Made by a program: the position numbers and the translations under genes
Part shown: positions 1-5,110 of the stretch, one piece after another
Numbering within the stretch: the first letter of the stretch is position 1
Layout of the letters: the number at the start of each line of letters is the position of its first letter
NCBI GenBank assembly: GCA_020056515.1
Contig: JAGVHP010000039.1
Coordinates: 1-14,113, forward strand
Direction of reading: 5' to 3'
DNA: 14,113 bases
Source: Candidatus Shapirobacteria bacterium
GTDB lineage: Bacteria; Patescibacteriota; Microgenomatia; UBA12405
The notes under the pieces: generated by a model
What the model was told of the DNA's origin: nothing
The model's database searches: none
Seen by the model: only the letters and a program-made list of their open reading frames with translations

Positions 1-509
1 ATTTTCTTTTCATTTCCCAAAGCATCTATTTCCTCAATTATTTTTTGTATTTTACCGTCAGGGTTTCTGGAGATTCGGCCCAAACCAGCCGGATTTTTTA
101 CTTTTATGGTCATCAGGCTTAATTTTGCCCTGCTTTGACGATGGTTTTCAATGAATTCTCTTAGAGTAAAAACGTCGTAAAAGGCTGAATCGTCACCGTT
201 TAAGACGATGACTTCGTTACATTCCAGAGGTAATTCCGGAATGGAAATTTTTAGAGCGTGGCCGGTACCGAGCTGTTCTGCCTGATAGACATAATCGATA
301 TCCTCGTTCCTGATACTACCCCGGACATCAAGGTCTCGAAACCCGACGACCACCAGGATATGATGAATAGGAATTTTACGGATAGTATCAAGAGAATAGT
401 GAATCATCGGTTTGCCGACAATAGGGTTTAACACTTTGGGTAAGCTTTGGCCGATGCGGGTGCCTTTGCCTCCGGCCAGTACTAAAGCTGAAATATTTCC
501 GGTGTCCAT
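1..509 (-). CDS. glmU: GlmU-type NTP transferase (UDP-GlcNAc pyrophosphorylase domain), C-terminus outside the window
   Basis: The reverse strand is open from ATG at 509 to the window edge (169 codons). It carries the signature of sugar-1-phosphate nucleotidyltransferases: LVLAGGKGTR at residues 9-18, the LPK segment at 23-25, the GlmU-characteristic QLGTGHA at 79-85 (uracil recognition), and NGDD at 104-107 in the place of the metal-binding GDxP loop. GLGRI near residue 150 matches the family GYGRI motif. Family knowledge says the domain makes UDP-GlcNAc from UTP and GlcNAc-1-P for peptidoglycan and surface sugars. Whether the left-handed beta-helix acetyltransferase domain follows cannot be seen, so this could be a single-domain pyrophosphorylase. 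A TATAAT box lies 10 nt before the ATG and there is no Shine-Dalgarno. Confidence 0.85.
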   Translation of the reverse strand, partial: MDTGNISALVLAGGKGTRIGQSLPKVLNPIVGKPMIHYSLDTIRKIPIHHILVVVGFRDLDVRGSIRNEDIDYVYQAEQLGTGHALKISIPELPLECNEVIVLNGDDSAFYDVFTLREFIENHRQSRAKLSLMTIKVKNPAGLGRISRNPDGKIQKIIEEIDALGNEKK

Positions 510-519
510 AACTTTCTAT

Positions 520-525
520 ATTATA
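520..525 (-). promoter_or_regulatory. -10 box of the glmU-like gene
   Basis: The reverse strand reads TATAAT, then 10 nt, then ATG at 509. Transcription starting 6-7 nt after the box would leave a leader of only about 3-4 nt. No clear -35 is seen. Confidence 0.55.
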
Positions 526-567
526 TCTGTATTTAGTTAGATCCGAAAGCGAAAAATTTTGAGTAAG

Positions 568-780
568 TTAATGGGATTTAGTTATTTTGGGGGATTTTGG
601 TTGAGCCAGTCTATTGAGAGTGTTGGAAACACCAGTGAGTAAGTGGTAAGAGACAAGATGATGAAGGCTGATTAAATTTGGTCCAGGGAGGTTTTCCATA
701 ACTTTGGCACCAAAATCATGGTGCTCCTCGGCAGCTTGATGGGTTTTTTGGGACAATGTTTCGGCAAGATTTTTTAACAT
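568..780 (-). CDS. small hypothetical protein (70 aa) directly behind tRNA-Thr
   Basis: A 70-codon ORF starts at ATG 780, only 3 nt after the tRNA discriminator base. The frame is also open upstream through the tRNA to 840, but a start inside the tRNA is implausible. The protein is soluble and probably helical: an N-terminal stretch (LKNLAETLSQKTHQAAEEHH), a middle rich in His and Leu, and a basic C-terminus ending in KITKSH. I recognise no family. It has no promoter or Shine-Dalgarno of its own, so it would have to be transcribed with the tRNA and released by 3' processing. It could be a chance ORF, but it fills the gap between tRNA and glmU without a competing frame. Confidence 0.45.
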   Translation of the reverse strand: MLKNLAETLSQKTHQAAEEHHDFGAKVMENLPGPNLISLHHLVSYHLLTGVSNTLNRLAQPKSPKITKSH

Positions 781-783
781 CTG

Positions 784-854
784 AGCCCTCCGCGAGAATC
801 GAACTTGCGTCGACGGTTTACAAAACCGCTGCTCTACCATTGAGCTAGGAGGGC
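784..854 (-). tRNA. tRNA-Thr (anticodon TGT)
   Basis: A full cloverleaf can be folded on the reverse strand. The acceptor GCCCTCC/GGAGGGC pairs perfectly. The D stem is GCTC/GAGC with a 7-nt loop. The anticodon stem GCGGT/ACCGT (one G-U) holds the loop TTTGTAA, giving anticodon TGT (reads ACA and ACG). The variable loop has 4 nt and the T loop is TTCGATT. The T stem GCAAG/CTCGC contains one A-C mismatch. The discriminator base is T and CCA is not encoded, so CCA must be added by nucleotidyltransferase. A TATAAT box lies 19 nt upstream. Confidence 0.95.
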
Positions 855-873
855 TAGTCCACCAGACATAGGT

Positions 874-883
874 ATTATAGAAT
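874..883. promoter_or_regulatory. overlapping divergent -10 boxes for tRNA-Thr (-) and GT28 gene (+)
   Basis: On the reverse strand TATAAT (879-874) lies 19 nt before the tRNA 5' end. On the forward strand TAGAAT (878-883) lies 5 nt before ATG 889. The two boxes share two base pairs, so the two polymerases would compete for one site. The forward transcript would be leaderless, whereas the tRNA precursor keeps a short leader. Confidence 0.55.
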
Positions 884-888
884 ACAGT

Positions 889-2040
889 ATGGTGCGAAAG
901 AAGATTTTAGTAATTACCGACCACATGCCTTGGGGGCATCGGTCAATTGCCAGAGCGATTTATGGGTTTTTGAAAACCAAAGAAAAGGAGGGAGAAATAG
1001 TGGCTGAATATGCGGAGGTTAAGGCGGAAACGGGGGTCGGGAACGATATCTATACATTTTCTTACCGGTATTTTCCCTTAAGCAACCGTTTGACTAGGTG
1101 GATACCGGTGGTCAGTAAGAGGGCCAGGATGCTGATAGAGAATTTATCGGCAGTTAATATGCCCGAGTTGAGACGGTTGGTTAATAGGGTTAAACCGGAT
1201 TTAATTATTTGCTGTTATTGGTTTCATAGCCATTCTTTAGTCAAACTAAAGACGGAAGAGAATATGAAATTTGTTTTATGGTCGGTGGTAGCTGATCCAT
1301 GGACGATAAACCCGGCCACTTTTGTAAATGGAGCCGATTTGAATTTGGTTTATGACGAAGTAGGGGTAGAAATGGCTCTAAAATACGGAATTGAAAAAGA
1401 CAGAGTAATAAAGACAGGTTGGTGGGTAAGGGGAGAGATGTATCAATTCGTTGATCGGAAACAGGCCAGAAGAAAATTTGGGGTTTATGACAATCGGCCG
1501 GTGGTTTTTGTAGGAGGGGGGAGTTTGGGAACAAATTCACTGGCCCAGTTACTACCGGTATTGATGATGGTAAAAAGGAAATGCGCTTTTATTTTTAATA
1601 CAGGGACCGATAGGTTGCTGCATTCGACAATAGATGAGTATGTGAAACTGTTACGGAGAATAAAATTAGGGGAGGATCTTATAGTGAAAAATTTGGGTTG
1701 GATTGATAATATGGCCGAAGTATTAGCCGCCAGTGATATGGTTTTTGGTAAAGCCGGTCCTAATTTTTTGTTTGATGTAGTGGCCAGTCATCGGCCGATG
1801 GTGGCGATTACTCATATTGGGGGGCAGGAGGATGGTAATGTGGAGATTATTAAAGAGAAAGGTCTGGGGTGGGTAAAGGAAAGGCCGGGGCAAGCGGCAG
1901 ATTTTTTATTGGAATATCTTTCAAACCCAAAATATTATGAAAAACTTTATAGGAAAAATATATATAAAGAAGCGAGAAGTAATCAGAAAACGATGGAAAA
2001 AGTTTGGAAAAAAATAAAAGAGGAAATGGGATTAAATTAG
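889..2040 (+). CDS. GT28-family glycosyltransferase, MGDG-synthase/UgtP-like (also MurG-like)
   Basis: 383 residues with the two-domain GT-B layout. The N-terminal domain has HMPWGHRSIARAI (residues 12-24), the GH-x-x-x-A helix of monogalactosyldiacylglycerol synthases. The C-terminal domain has GGGSLGT at 209-215, LGWIDNM at 269-275, GKAGPNFLFD at 287-296 (the KxGG/KAGP nucleotide-sugar site) and GGQEDGN at 311-317. Family knowledge says these enzymes move Glc or Gal from UDP-sugar to diacylglycerol or a lipid-linked acceptor at the inner face of the membrane. A glycolipid or envelope role is therefore likely, but donor and acceptor cannot be read from sequence. The start is set by a -10 box 5 nt upstream. 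A hairpin terminator follows the stop. Confidence 0.8.
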   Translation: MVRKKILVITDHMPWGHRSIARAIYGFLKTKEKEGEIVAEYAEVKAETGVGNDIYTFSYRYFPLSNRLTRWIPVVSKRARMLIENLSAVNMPELRRLVNRVKPDLIICCYWFHSHSLVKLKTEENMKFVLWSVVADPWTINPATFVNGADLNLVYDEVGVEMALKYGIEKDRVIKTGWWVRGEMYQFVDRKQARRKFGVYDNRPVVFVGGGSLGTNSLAQLLPVLMMVKRKCAFIFNTGTDRLLHSTIDEYVKLLRRIKLGEDLIVKNLGWIDNMAEVLAASDMVFGKAGPNFLFDVVASHRPMVAITHIGGQEDGNVEIIKEKGLGWVKERPGQAADFLLEYLSNPKYYEKLYRKNIYKEARSNQKTMEKVWKKIKEEMGLN

Positions 2041-2046
2041 TGGATG

Positions 2047-2083
2047 TCCCGATGTTCGAGGACTCAATCGGGATGGTGTTTTT
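2047..2083 (+). terminator. rho-independent terminator after the GT28 gene
   Basis: TCCCGAT (2047-2053) pairs perfectly with ATCGGGA (2067-2073) across a 13-nt loop. Five Ts follow at 2079-2083. It begins 7 nt after the stop codon. Confidence 0.6.
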
Positions 2084-2123
2084 AGGCAAAATTTGGCATT
2101 GCATTTCAAATTTTACCTAAAAA
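2079..2123. repeat. long near-perfect inverted repeat (hairpin)
   Basis: The 17-nt left arm at 2079-2095 (TTTTTAGGCAAAATTTG) pairs with 2107-2123 with a single mismatch (C2087 against A2115), leaving an 11-nt loop. Beyond a 2-nt bulge, GTG 2076-2078 can add three pairs with CAC 2126-2128. It overlaps the T tract of the preceding terminator, so it may act as a second, bidirectional terminator or as the start of a structured RNA. Confidence 0.6.
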
Positions 2124-2133
2124 AACACACCTG

Positions 2134-2283
2134 CCAAAAGTTAACTTCAATAGTGGCTTCTCCACGCAAACTGACGTGGTGGAAAACTGTTCCAGGGTAT
2201 CACCCCCAGAAACGAGCCGTTTCCCATTTAGTATAGGTTAGCTAGAAAAAACACCTTCTTAAAGATCGCTTTCAGCAGGATGA
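2134..2283. other. non-coding stretch with potential RNA structure
   Basis: No ORF is credible here. It holds the palindrome AAGTTAACTT (2138-2147), a hairpin CCACG-8nt-CGTGG around 2162-2180, a GGG/CCC stem just after it, and GGCT/AGCC pairs that can enclose both stems as a three-way junction. AAAAACACC near 2248-2256 can also pair with GGTGTTTTT at 2075-2083. I recognise no Rfam family, riboswitch or tRNA in it. Confidence 0.3.
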
Positions 2284-2289
2284 TAGAAT
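2284..2289 (+). promoter_or_regulatory. -10 box of the Rrf2 gene
   Basis: TAGAAT ends 6 nt before ATG 2296. This implies a leaderless message for the Rrf2-DUF1858 pair. Confidence 0.5.
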
Positions 2290-2295
2290 TGTAGC

Positions 2296-2694
2296 ATGAT
2301 CAGTGTGTCAAAAAAAGTGGAATACGGAGTAGAAATTATTTCTTATTTGGCTAAGAATACGGGAAAAATAATGTCATTATCGGAAGCAGCCAGAGACCTG
2401 CATTTACCCTATAGGTTTTTGGGTCAGGTGGCGGCCAAATTAGGCAGAGGAGGAATAATTAAAGGGAGAGAAGGAAAAAATGGAGGTTATGTATTAACCA
2501 GGGATTGGAAGAAAAAAAATATGTACGATCTTTTGGTAGCTTTTGGAGAAAATAAAGGTTTGGTGGGCTGTTTGGGTGAGGGTGGCGGTTGTACCAGACA
2601 AGGAGGGTGTCACCTGAGGGGTGTTTGGCGAAAAGTTGAAACAGGAATTTATAACGAATTAAAAAAAATAAAATTAAATGAAATCCAGAAATAA
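2296..2694 (+). CDS. Rrf2-family transcription factor with Fe-S ligand cysteines (IscR/NsrR type)
   Basis: 132 residues, the usual Rrf2 length. The winged HTH covers about residues 1-75, with MSLSEAARDLHLP (26-38) as the recognition segment and the wing motif NGGYVL (62-67). Cysteines C92, C99 and C105 sit in the loop that holds the [2Fe-2S] cluster in IscR. Spacing here is Cx6Cx5C against Cx5Cx5C in E. coli IscR. His106 directly follows the third Cys, whereas the IscR ligand His is three residues after it, so the fourth ligand may differ. The family senses Fe-S status, NO or redox stress. Its 3' end overlaps the DUF1858 gene by 17 nt, so that protein is its probable regulatory or functional partner. 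Confidence 0.88.
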   Translation: MISVSKKVEYGVEIISYLAKNTGKIMSLSEAARDLHLPYRFLGQVAAKLGRGGIIKGREGKNGGYVLTRDWKKKNMYDLLVAFGENKGLVGCLGEGGGCTRQGGCHLRGVWRKVETGIYNELKKIKLNEIQK

Positions 2695-2905
2695 AATAAC
2701 TAAAAATACAATAATTGGGGAGTTGATTGAAAGGAACCCAAAAACAGTAGAGATACTAACGGAAAAATACGGACTTCACTGTGTTGGCTGTGGAATGGTA
2801 ACCATGGAAACTCTGGAGATGGGGGCAAGGGCGCACGGAATGACGGCGAAAGAAATTAACCGAATGGTGGCGGAACTTAACAAGTTAGGGACAGTAGGTC
2901 TTTAA
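2678..2905 (+). CDS. DUF1858 domain protein (hybrid-cluster-protein-associated redox disulfide domain)
   Basis: 75 residues, essentially one DUF1858 domain. It shows TIIGELIERNPKTVEIL (11-27), the family motif GLHCVGCG with C35-x2-C38, then METLEMGARAHGM and a C-terminal helix ending in LNKLG. The CxxC pair is the redox or metal-binding site of the family. Biochemical function is not established, but the domain is known next to hybrid cluster and Fe-S proteins. ATG 2678 overlaps the Rrf2 gene by 17 nt, so translation is probably coupled; no Shine-Dalgarno is seen. Its 3' end overlaps the convergent small secreted protein gene by 21 nt. Confidence 0.85.
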   Translation: MKSRNKITKNTIIGELIERNPKTVEILTEKYGLHCVGCGMVTMETLEMGARAHGMTAKEINRMVAELNKLGTVGL

Positions 2906-3133
2906 TACATTGTCTAAAGTTTTACAGAGAAGCCAGTTTTGAGAATCGAGGCAATAAGATTTGGCAATGGGTGAAATAACGTCACAGGGGATGGAGTTGG
3001 GGGTAGTGGTGGATACGGGAACGGTGCTGTCGCCCAATACTGATGAGCCGGTTACAGAAGAGCCAATTTGGAAAAGACCGAAGGAAAAAAGTGAAAGAAG
3101 AAGGACACCGAGAAGAAGACGACTTTGATTCAT
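2885..3133 (-). CDS. small exported protein with four cysteines, hypothetical
   Basis: 82 residues. The N-terminus has Asn-Gln-Ser-Arg and then a hydrophobic run LLLGVLLLSLFSFGLF (6-21), which is a signal peptide or a single membrane anchor. No lipobox is present. A Ser/Thr/Pro/Gly-rich linker (24-47) leads to a short C-terminal domain with C50, C61, C70 and C81, enough for two disulfides. I recognise no family. The gene lies behind the S2P-family protease on the same strand, separated by 14 nt that contain its own -10 box. It converges on the DUF1858 gene with a 21-nt overlap. Being a substrate or partner of the protease is only a guess from position. Confidence 0.6.
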   Translation of the reverse strand: MNQSRLLLGVLLLSLFSFGLFQIGSSVTGSSVLGDSTVPVSTTTPNSIPCDVISPIAKSYCLDSQNWLLCKTLDNVLKTYCP

Positions 3134-3139
3134 AAGTTA

Positions 3140-3145
3140 ATTATA
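3140..3145 (-). promoter_or_regulatory. -10 box of the small exported protein gene
   Basis: The reverse strand reads TATAAT, 6 nt, ATG 3133. The box sits inside the 14-nt gap after the protease stop, so the gene can be transcribed independently and leaderless. Confidence 0.5.
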
Positions 3146-3147
3146 CT

Positions 3148-3741
3148 CTAAAAAAATAGATGGTTTAACAAGTTTACCGGTGGGGAGATCAGGAAGCTTA
3201 TTAGCGAAGAACCAGCGAAAGGAAGAAAGAGAAGAATGATGATGAGAAAATAACCATAGCGGTCAAAGGCATCCTGCCATTTACGAGCAGTTTCAATCGG
3301 GAGGAGATTTAGAAATATTTTTGAACCGTCTAGGGGAGGAAGGGGCAGGAGGTTGAAAAAGGCCAGATAAAAGTTAGTGACGGCAATTATTTGGATAATC
3401 GGGTGATAAATTCCAGTAACTTGATAGAAGATGCCCAGGGTGACCCCCAAAAGAATATTGCTGACTGGTCCGGCCAGAGCCACTAAAATTTCGTCACGCC
3501 GGGGTGAGGAAAAATTGTAGGGATCAATGGGAACCGGTTTTCCCCAGCCAAAGCGGGCAATAAAAATCATGATAGTACCCAGAGGATCAAGATGGGAGAG
3601 GGGATTGAGGGTTAAACGACCGGCGGCCCGGGGGGTAGGATCGCCGAGGCGGTCGGCAACGAAGGCGTGGGTAAACTCGTGGATGGTGACTGCTAAAATG
3701 AGGCCGAAGAAGGGAAAGATGAAGGAAAAAAGAAAATCCAT
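3148..3741 (-). CDS. site-2 protease family (M50) membrane zinc metalloprotease
   Basis: 197 residues, the short single-core M50B type without a PDZ domain. HEFTH (H21, E22, H25) in the first membrane helix is the HExxH zinc site, and NLLPLPPLDGSKI (130-142) carries the third ligand Asp138 in the family NxxPxPxLDG motif. About four to six hydrophobic segments are visible (2-20, 52-63, 88-107, 115-131, 164-187). Family knowledge says such enzymes cleave membrane-anchored proteins within the bilayer, often releasing anti-sigma factors or clearing signal-peptide remnants; the substrate is unknown here. It is divergent from rpmB, with ATG 3741 placed 7 nt after a TATACT box. Confidence 0.9.
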   Translation of the reverse strand: MDFLFSFIFPFFGLILAVTIHEFTHAFVADRLGDPTPRAAGRLTLNPLSHLDPLGTIMIFIARFGWGKPVPIDPYNFSSPRRDEILVALAGPVSNILLGVTLGIFYQVTGIYHPIIQIIAVTNFYLAFFNLLPLPPLDGSKIFLNLLPIETARKWQDAFDRYGYFLIIILLFLPFAGSSLISFLISPPVNLLNHLFF

Positions 3742-3745
3742 GTGT

Positions 3746-3754
3746 TATAGTATA
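3746..3754. promoter_or_regulatory. overlapping divergent -10 boxes for S2P protease (-) and rpmB (+)
   Basis: The forward strand reads TATAGT (3746-3751), 7 nt, ATG 3759. The reverse strand reads TATACT (3754-3749), 7 nt, ATG 3741. Only 17 nt separate the two start codons, so both mRNAs must be essentially leaderless if these boxes are used. Confidence 0.6.
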
Positions 3755-3758
3755 TCCC

Positions 3759-3995
3759 ATGAGAAAATGTACAATGTGTGGCAAGGGGACAAAGATTGGC
3801 CGGAATCGGTCACATGCTCAAAACCGAACCCCGAGAACCTTTAAGGCTAACATTCAGAAGGTAACCTTGGCTTCTGGTAAGAATAAAATCAGCGGTAACT
3901 TTTGTAGTAAGTGTATAAAAAAAATGAAAGGGGAGATTAAAAACGCTATCTTCTTTTCTTGGATTTCTTTGCCTTTTTGGCAGCTTTTTTCTTGA
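3759..3995 (+). CDS. rpmB: 50S ribosomal protein L28 (bL28)
   Basis: The N-terminal 57 residues match bL28: RKCTMCGKGTKIGRNRSHAQ (2-21), NRTPRTFKANIQKV (22-35) and the second zinc knuckle CSKC (49-52). Together with C4 and C7 this gives the four-Cys zinc-binding form of L28. The predicted 78 residues are within family range. However, the last ~15 residues (AIFFSWISLPFWQLFS) are hydrophobic and unlike an L28 tail. They are read from DNA that encodes the lysine-rich peptide on the other strand. The start is fixed by homology and by the -10 box 7 nt upstream; a start at 3759 leaves no room for a Shine-Dalgarno leader. Confidence 0.9.
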   Translation: MRKCTMCGKGTKIGRNRSHAQNRTPRTFKANIQKVTLASGKNKISGNFCSKCIKKMKGEIKNAIFFSWISLPFWQLFS

Positions 3996-4029
3996 CGACT
4001 CTTTTTTTGGCTTTTTTCTTGACTGGCAT
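3946..4029 (-). CDS. 27-residue lysine-rich basic peptide
   Basis: A 27-codon ORF with 14 Lys and 3 Arg, the rest mainly Ala and Val, no acidic or aromatic residues. It begins MPVKKKAKKR and ends KKSKKRR, with KKxAKK-like repeats as in histone H1-like tails. Despite its size it has the best expression signals of the window: AAAGGAG (4043-4037) 7 nt before ATG 4029, and TTGACA-17 nt-TTTAAT upstream. The charge suggests a nucleic-acid-binding or ribosome-associated peptide. It is not the Thx ribosomal peptide, whose sequence differs. Its last 50 nt overlap the 3' end of rpmB in antisense. Confidence 0.7.
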   Translation of the reverse strand: MPVKKKAKKRVVKKKAAKKAKKSKKRR

Positions 4030-4036
4030 TTTGGTT

Positions 4037-4043
4037 CTCCTTT
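4037..4043 (-). promoter_or_regulatory. Shine-Dalgarno of the lysine-rich peptide
   Basis: The reverse strand reads AAAGGAG, 7 nt, ATG. It is the only convincing Shine-Dalgarno I find before a gene in this window. Confidence 0.75.
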
Positions 4044-4072
4044 AAATAAATAATTGGTTCTTACTTTAAATA

Positions 4073-4101
4073 ATTAAAAAGAAAATTTACAAATTTGTCA
4101 A
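4073..4101 (-). promoter_or_regulatory. consensus promoter of the lysine-rich peptide, with a palindrome at the -35
   Basis: The -35 TTGACA is at 4101-4096, followed by a 17-nt spacer and the -10 TTTAAT at 4078-4073. The expected 5' leader is about 36 nt. The palindrome ACAAATTTGT (4089-4098) overlaps the -35 and could be an operator. The remaining AT-rich stretch 4102-4231 up to fmt shows no gene or terminator that I can identify. Confidence 0.6.
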
Positions 4102-4231
4102 AATAAAAAAGACCACGTATTAGGCAGTATATACACCTTTTAGGTTGAAAAATTCATAAAATATTTAAATAAAATTGAGAGTTTAGGTGCAAGATATGCC
4201 CGAAATATACAATGATAATAAATTGAAGATT

Positions 4232-5089
4232 TTACTTGATTACTGAATAGTAGGTATTTATTTTAGACCAAAAAGAGGGTTTTTTGCCTTCGATCTGGAT
4301 GTTTTGTGGTTCGTTTTTTTGGATATCAAAAGAAAATATTTTCATTTTTAATTTTTGGTTATTACGATTTGCCACAAAAGTCCAAGCAATTGGCCACGGA
4401 GTTAGAGCGCGGACAAAACGGGAGATTCTTTCCGACGGCCAAGACCAATCTATTTTTGCCCCATCTTTAGATAGTTTAGGAAAATAACTTTTTTGGGAAT
4501 GGTCTTGAGGAATCAGAGATGATTTAGGACCTGTATATGATTTAAGAACTGAGTCAAGGTTATCGGCAGCCAGAGAGAAAGCTTTTCGATAAAAAGAATC
4601 AGCTGTTTCGGTGGAAGAAATAGTAAAAGGGATAGCGGCAATGATCGGTCCGTGATCAGGCAGGGAATCGATTTGAAAAAAGGTAACAGCGCTTTTGGTT
4701 TCACCATTGATGATTTGCCAGGGGCCGGGAGTGGCACCGCGGTATTTGGGAAGGGGAGAGGGATGAATATTGACGATTTTATGGGGAAACATATCAATCA
4801 AATCCTCATCAAAAAAGGGCGGGCCGAAGGCAACACAGAGGCCGAGATCGGCTTGTAAATTTCTAATTTCTAATTTCAAATTTCTATTAAACTCATCGAG
4901 TTGGAGAAGGGGGAGGTGATGATCGTTGGCAAATTTGGCCACGGGGTTGGGGGTGATGGTTTGATCGCGTCCGGTGGGTTTGTCGGTTTTGGAGACAATC
5001 AGGGATAAAGAGAAATCCGGAGTGTCCAATATTTTTTTTAAGATAATAACGGAGTATTCCGAAGAACCAAAAAATACCAGGGAAATCAT
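4232..5089 (-). CDS. fmt: methionyl-tRNA formyltransferase
   Basis: 285 residues, somewhat shorter than the ~310-315 usual. The N-terminal Rossmann domain opens with LVFFGSSEYSV (4-14). The catalytic region is NIHPSPLPKYRGATPGPW (107-124), with N107 and H109, and D145 in LPDHGPI, equivalent to N108/H110/D146 of the E. coli enzyme. A smaller C-terminal tRNA-binding domain starts at about residue 200 (KDGAKIDWSWPSERISR). The enzyme transfers formyl from 10-formyl-THF to Met-tRNAi. Residues 69-78 (RNLKLEIRNL) are encoded by a tandem simple repeat. Divergent from def through a shared palindromic -10; GTG/ATG starts are only 21 nt apart. Confidence 0.95.
   Translation of the reverse strand: MISLVFFGSSEYSVIILKKILDTPDFSLSLIVSKTDKPTGRDQTITPNPVAKFANDHHLPLLQLDEFNRNLKLEIRNLQADLGLCVAFGPPFFDEDLIDMFPHKIVNIHPSPLPKYRGATPGPWQIINGETKSAVTFFQIDSLPDHGPIIAAIPFTISSTETADSFYRKAFSLAADNLDSVLKSYTGPKSSLIPQDHSQKSYFPKLSKDGAKIDWSWPSERISRFVRALTPWPIAWTFVANRNNQKLKMKIFSFDIQKNEPQNIQIEGKKPSFWSKINTYYSVIK
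4857..4890. repeat. AAATTTCTAATTTCTAATTT simple tandem repeat inside fmt
   Basis: About four degenerate 7-nt TTTCTAA-type units, read in fmt as N-L-K-L-E-I-R-N-L. A related AATTACG repeat occurs in topA (11472-11505). Confidence 0.6.
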
Positions 5090-5094
5090 GGCTT

Positions 5095-5104
5095 ATTATA
5101 TAAT
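5095..5104. promoter_or_regulatory. palindromic bidirectional -10 shared by fmt (-) and def (+)
   Basis: ATTATATAAT is its own reverse complement, so each strand carries TATAAT: 5099-5104 forward, 6 nt before GTG 5111, and 5100-5095 reverse, 5 nt before ATG 5089. Both products would be leaderless. No clear -35 is seen on either side. Confidence 0.7.
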
Positions 5105-5110
5105 AGGGAC

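Noticed and set aside
568..840. 90-residue version of the ORF starting at 840
   Set aside because: Its first 20 codons lie within tRNA-Thr; the ATG at 780 just outside the tRNA is the sensible start.
3527..3844. Forward 105-residue ORF spanning the protease and L28 starts
   Set aside because: It is antisense to the S2P gene and out of frame with L28; basic low-complexity translation without support.
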